Of a DNA stretch of 64,000 bases, positions 62,704-64,000 are shown one piece after another. Each line of letters opens with the position of its first letter. Within the stretch, counting starts at the first letter, position 1. The position numbers and the translations under genes are program-made. Under the pieces are notes generated by a model that made no database searches, had not been told where the DNA came from, and saw nothing but the letters and a program-made list of their open reading frames with translations. Source of the stretch: Phaeovulum molybdatiresistens (GTDB lineage: Bacteria; Pseudomonadota; Alphaproteobacteria; Rhodobacterales; Rhodobacteraceae); assembly GCF_023544865.1 (NCBI RefSeq), contig NZ_JAMJFX010000001.1, forward strand, positions 62,001 to 126,000. Direction: 5' to 3'.

Positions 62704-64000
62704 TCAGAACGCGCCGGCGGCTTTCAGTTTTTCGGCCTTTTCGGCGTTGTACCACCAGAAGTCCAGTTCGCCCAGCGCATAGGGCGGCAGGTTTTCGGGG
62801 TGGTCGAACATGTCGTAATAGGCGACCGTATGGGTGGCCTTGTGCCACTGCGGCACCCAGAAGCGCAGCGCGCGCAAGGCCCGGTCCAGCGCGCGGACGC
62901 GGGTGGTCATCTCATCGCGGCTGTCGGCTTCCTCGACCAGCCGGATCAGCGCGTCGATCGCCGGATTGGCCAGCCCCATCGAGTTGAACACATCGCCCAC
63001 CGCGGCCGATCCGAAATACTGCTGCAGCCCCGACCCGGGGATGTAATCCTGCCCCAGCTGGTCGGTGATCAGATCAAAGTCATGGCTGCGTTCGCGGTTG
63101 GTGAACTGTGCGTCATCCACGCGCGAATGCACCGCATCCACCCCAAGCGCGCGCAGGTTTTCGACGTAAGGGTTGATCACGCGGTCGAAGGTCTGGCTGT
63201 CGTTCAGGATCTCGACCCGCAGGGTTTGGCCGCGCGCATTGCGTCGCATGCCGTCATCGCCGACGGGCCAGCCCGCTTCATCCAGCAGCGCCGCGGCCTT
63301 GCGCAGATTGCCCCGGTCCAGTTGACGCGCGCCCGAAGCGGCGGGTTCCACCGCCGGATCGGTCAGGATGCCGGGGGGCAGGTCGGCGGCCAGCGGTTCC
63401 AGGATCGCGACCTCCTCGGGGCTGGGCACGCCTTCGGCGGCCAGGTCGGAATTGTCCCAGAACGACCGGGTGCGCGCGTAGATGCCGTAGAACAGCGTCT
63501 CATTCGACCATTCGAAATTGAACATCAGGCCCAGCGCCTCGCGCACGCGAATGTCCTGGAACCGGTCGCGGCGCAGGTTGATGGAAAAGGCCTGCCCGGT
63601 GCCGATCGCGCCAGATGGCAATTCGCGCTTGACCACATGGCCCGCGTTCAGCGCCGGGAAATCATAGCCCGTCGCCCAGATGATCGAGGACGCCTCGTTG
63701 CGGAAGGTATAGGCACCGGCCTTGAACCCCTCGAACGCGGCCTGATAGTCGCCGAAATATTCGATGCGGATCGTATCGAAATTGTTGCGGCCCCGGTTGA
63801 TCGGCAGATCGCGGCCCCAATAGTCGGGGTTGCGCTTCCAGACCACGCGGGTGCCGCCCTCGGCGCGGTCGAACATATAGGGGCCCGACCCCAGGAAGGG
63901 GATGTTGCTGCTTTCTTCCAGATCGCGGTTGTGGCGTTCGAAATCCGCCTTGGAAAAGACCGGCAGGCCGCCGACCGTCTGGATGATGTCGCGGCGCGGA
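62704..64000 (-). CDS. yejA: peptide ABC transporter substrate-binding protein (partial, 5' end outside window)
   Basis: 432 codons visible; the frame stays open to the window edge, with the start beyond 64000. SBP family 5 text: LGSGPYMFDRAEGGTRVVWKR is the usual block after the first lobe, followed by GFKAGAYTFRNEASS and VPQWHKATHTVAYYDMF typical of YejA. First gene of yejABEF plus the GT4 gene. Confidence 0.9.
   Translation of the reverse strand, partial: PRRDIIQTVGGLPVFSKADFERHNRDLEESSNIPFLGSGPYMFDRAEGGTRVVWKRNPDYWGRDLPINRGRNNFDTIRIEYFGDYQAAFEGFKAGAYTFRNEASSIIWATGYDFPALNAGHVVKRELPSGAIGTGQAFSINLRRDRFQDIRVREALGLMFNFEWSNETLFYGIYARTRSFWDNSDLAAEGVPSPEEVAILEPLAADLPPGILTDPAVEPAASGARQLDRGNLRKAAALLDEAGWPVGDDGMRRNARGQTLRVEILNDSQTFDRVINPYVENLRALGVDAVHSRVDDAQFTNRERSHDFDLITDQLGQDYIPGSGLQQYFGSAAVGDVFNSMGLANPAIDALIRLVEEADSRDEMTTRVRALDRALRALRFWVPQWHKATHTVAYYDMFDHPENLPPYALGELDFWWYNAEKAEKLKAAGAF

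Overview
The window looks like chromosomal DNA of a Rhodobacter-type alphaproteobacterium (Rhodobacteraceae/Paracoccaceae). The evidence is the very high GC, the fnrL-hemN and ccoNOQP-ccoGHIS arrangement with FNR boxes, the selD/selU pair, and a 3'-end repeat built on GAGTATTT and AAGAAGAAG. I see no rRNA, CRISPR array, transposase, integrase or phage gene. One tRNA (CAT anticodon) is present.

Layout. 1-3760: end of a GGDEF protein; a minus-strand block of EF-hand protein, ECF sigma factor, putative anti-sigma and CnrX/CpxP-like sensor; then DUF983 and NUDIX. 3754-6596: minus-strand operon of aldo/keto reductase, Cys-rich lipoprotein, lipocalin and AEC transporter. 6712-6788: tRNA. 6931-10774: a selD fusion facing selU and an L,D-transpeptidase. 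10857-13635: DUF2892 gene behind an SqrR/BigR-type operator, divergent from copA behind a MerR/CueR-type dyad. 13632-18910: glycerol catabolism (glpD, glpK, Fe-ADH, divergent glpR). 19008-24726: lytic transglycosylase, YbbAP-type ABC exporter with divergent TesA-like esterase, MFS transporter. 24859-29976: hemC, hemE, DEAD-box helicase, hemF. 30087-35001: lipoprotein, an SDR lacking its catalytic Lys, RsmC-like methyltransferase, clpS, and a penicillin-binding carboxypeptidase with a SPOR domain.

35072-47153 is a micro-oxic respiration island: ccoNOQP, ccoGHIS, a universal stress gene, a GST, fnrL and hemN. Four FNR boxes, at ccoG, ccoN, the stress gene and fnrL/hemN, tie it into one FnrL regulon. 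The ccoG box indicates a later (GTG) start than the first possible one, and the fnrL/hemN box predicts an almost leaderless hemN mRNA.

47200-57606 is the most unusual part: two divergent operons. The minus-strand one encodes a three-subunit FAD/2Fe-2S amino-acid (opine or D-hydroxyproline type) dehydrogenase, an aldehyde dehydrogenase, a short DapB homologue whose catalytic His pair is Tyr-Asn, and a DapA-type aldolase. The plus-strand one encodes a polar-amino-acid ABC importer, a saccharopine-dehydrogenase-like enzyme and a LysR regulator. This looks like a dedicated uptake and degradation system for a cyclic, opine-like or diaminodicarboxylic amino acid that I cannot match to a described pathway. 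57603-64000 holds a GT4 glycosyltransferase coupled to yejABEF (yejA cut by the window edge).
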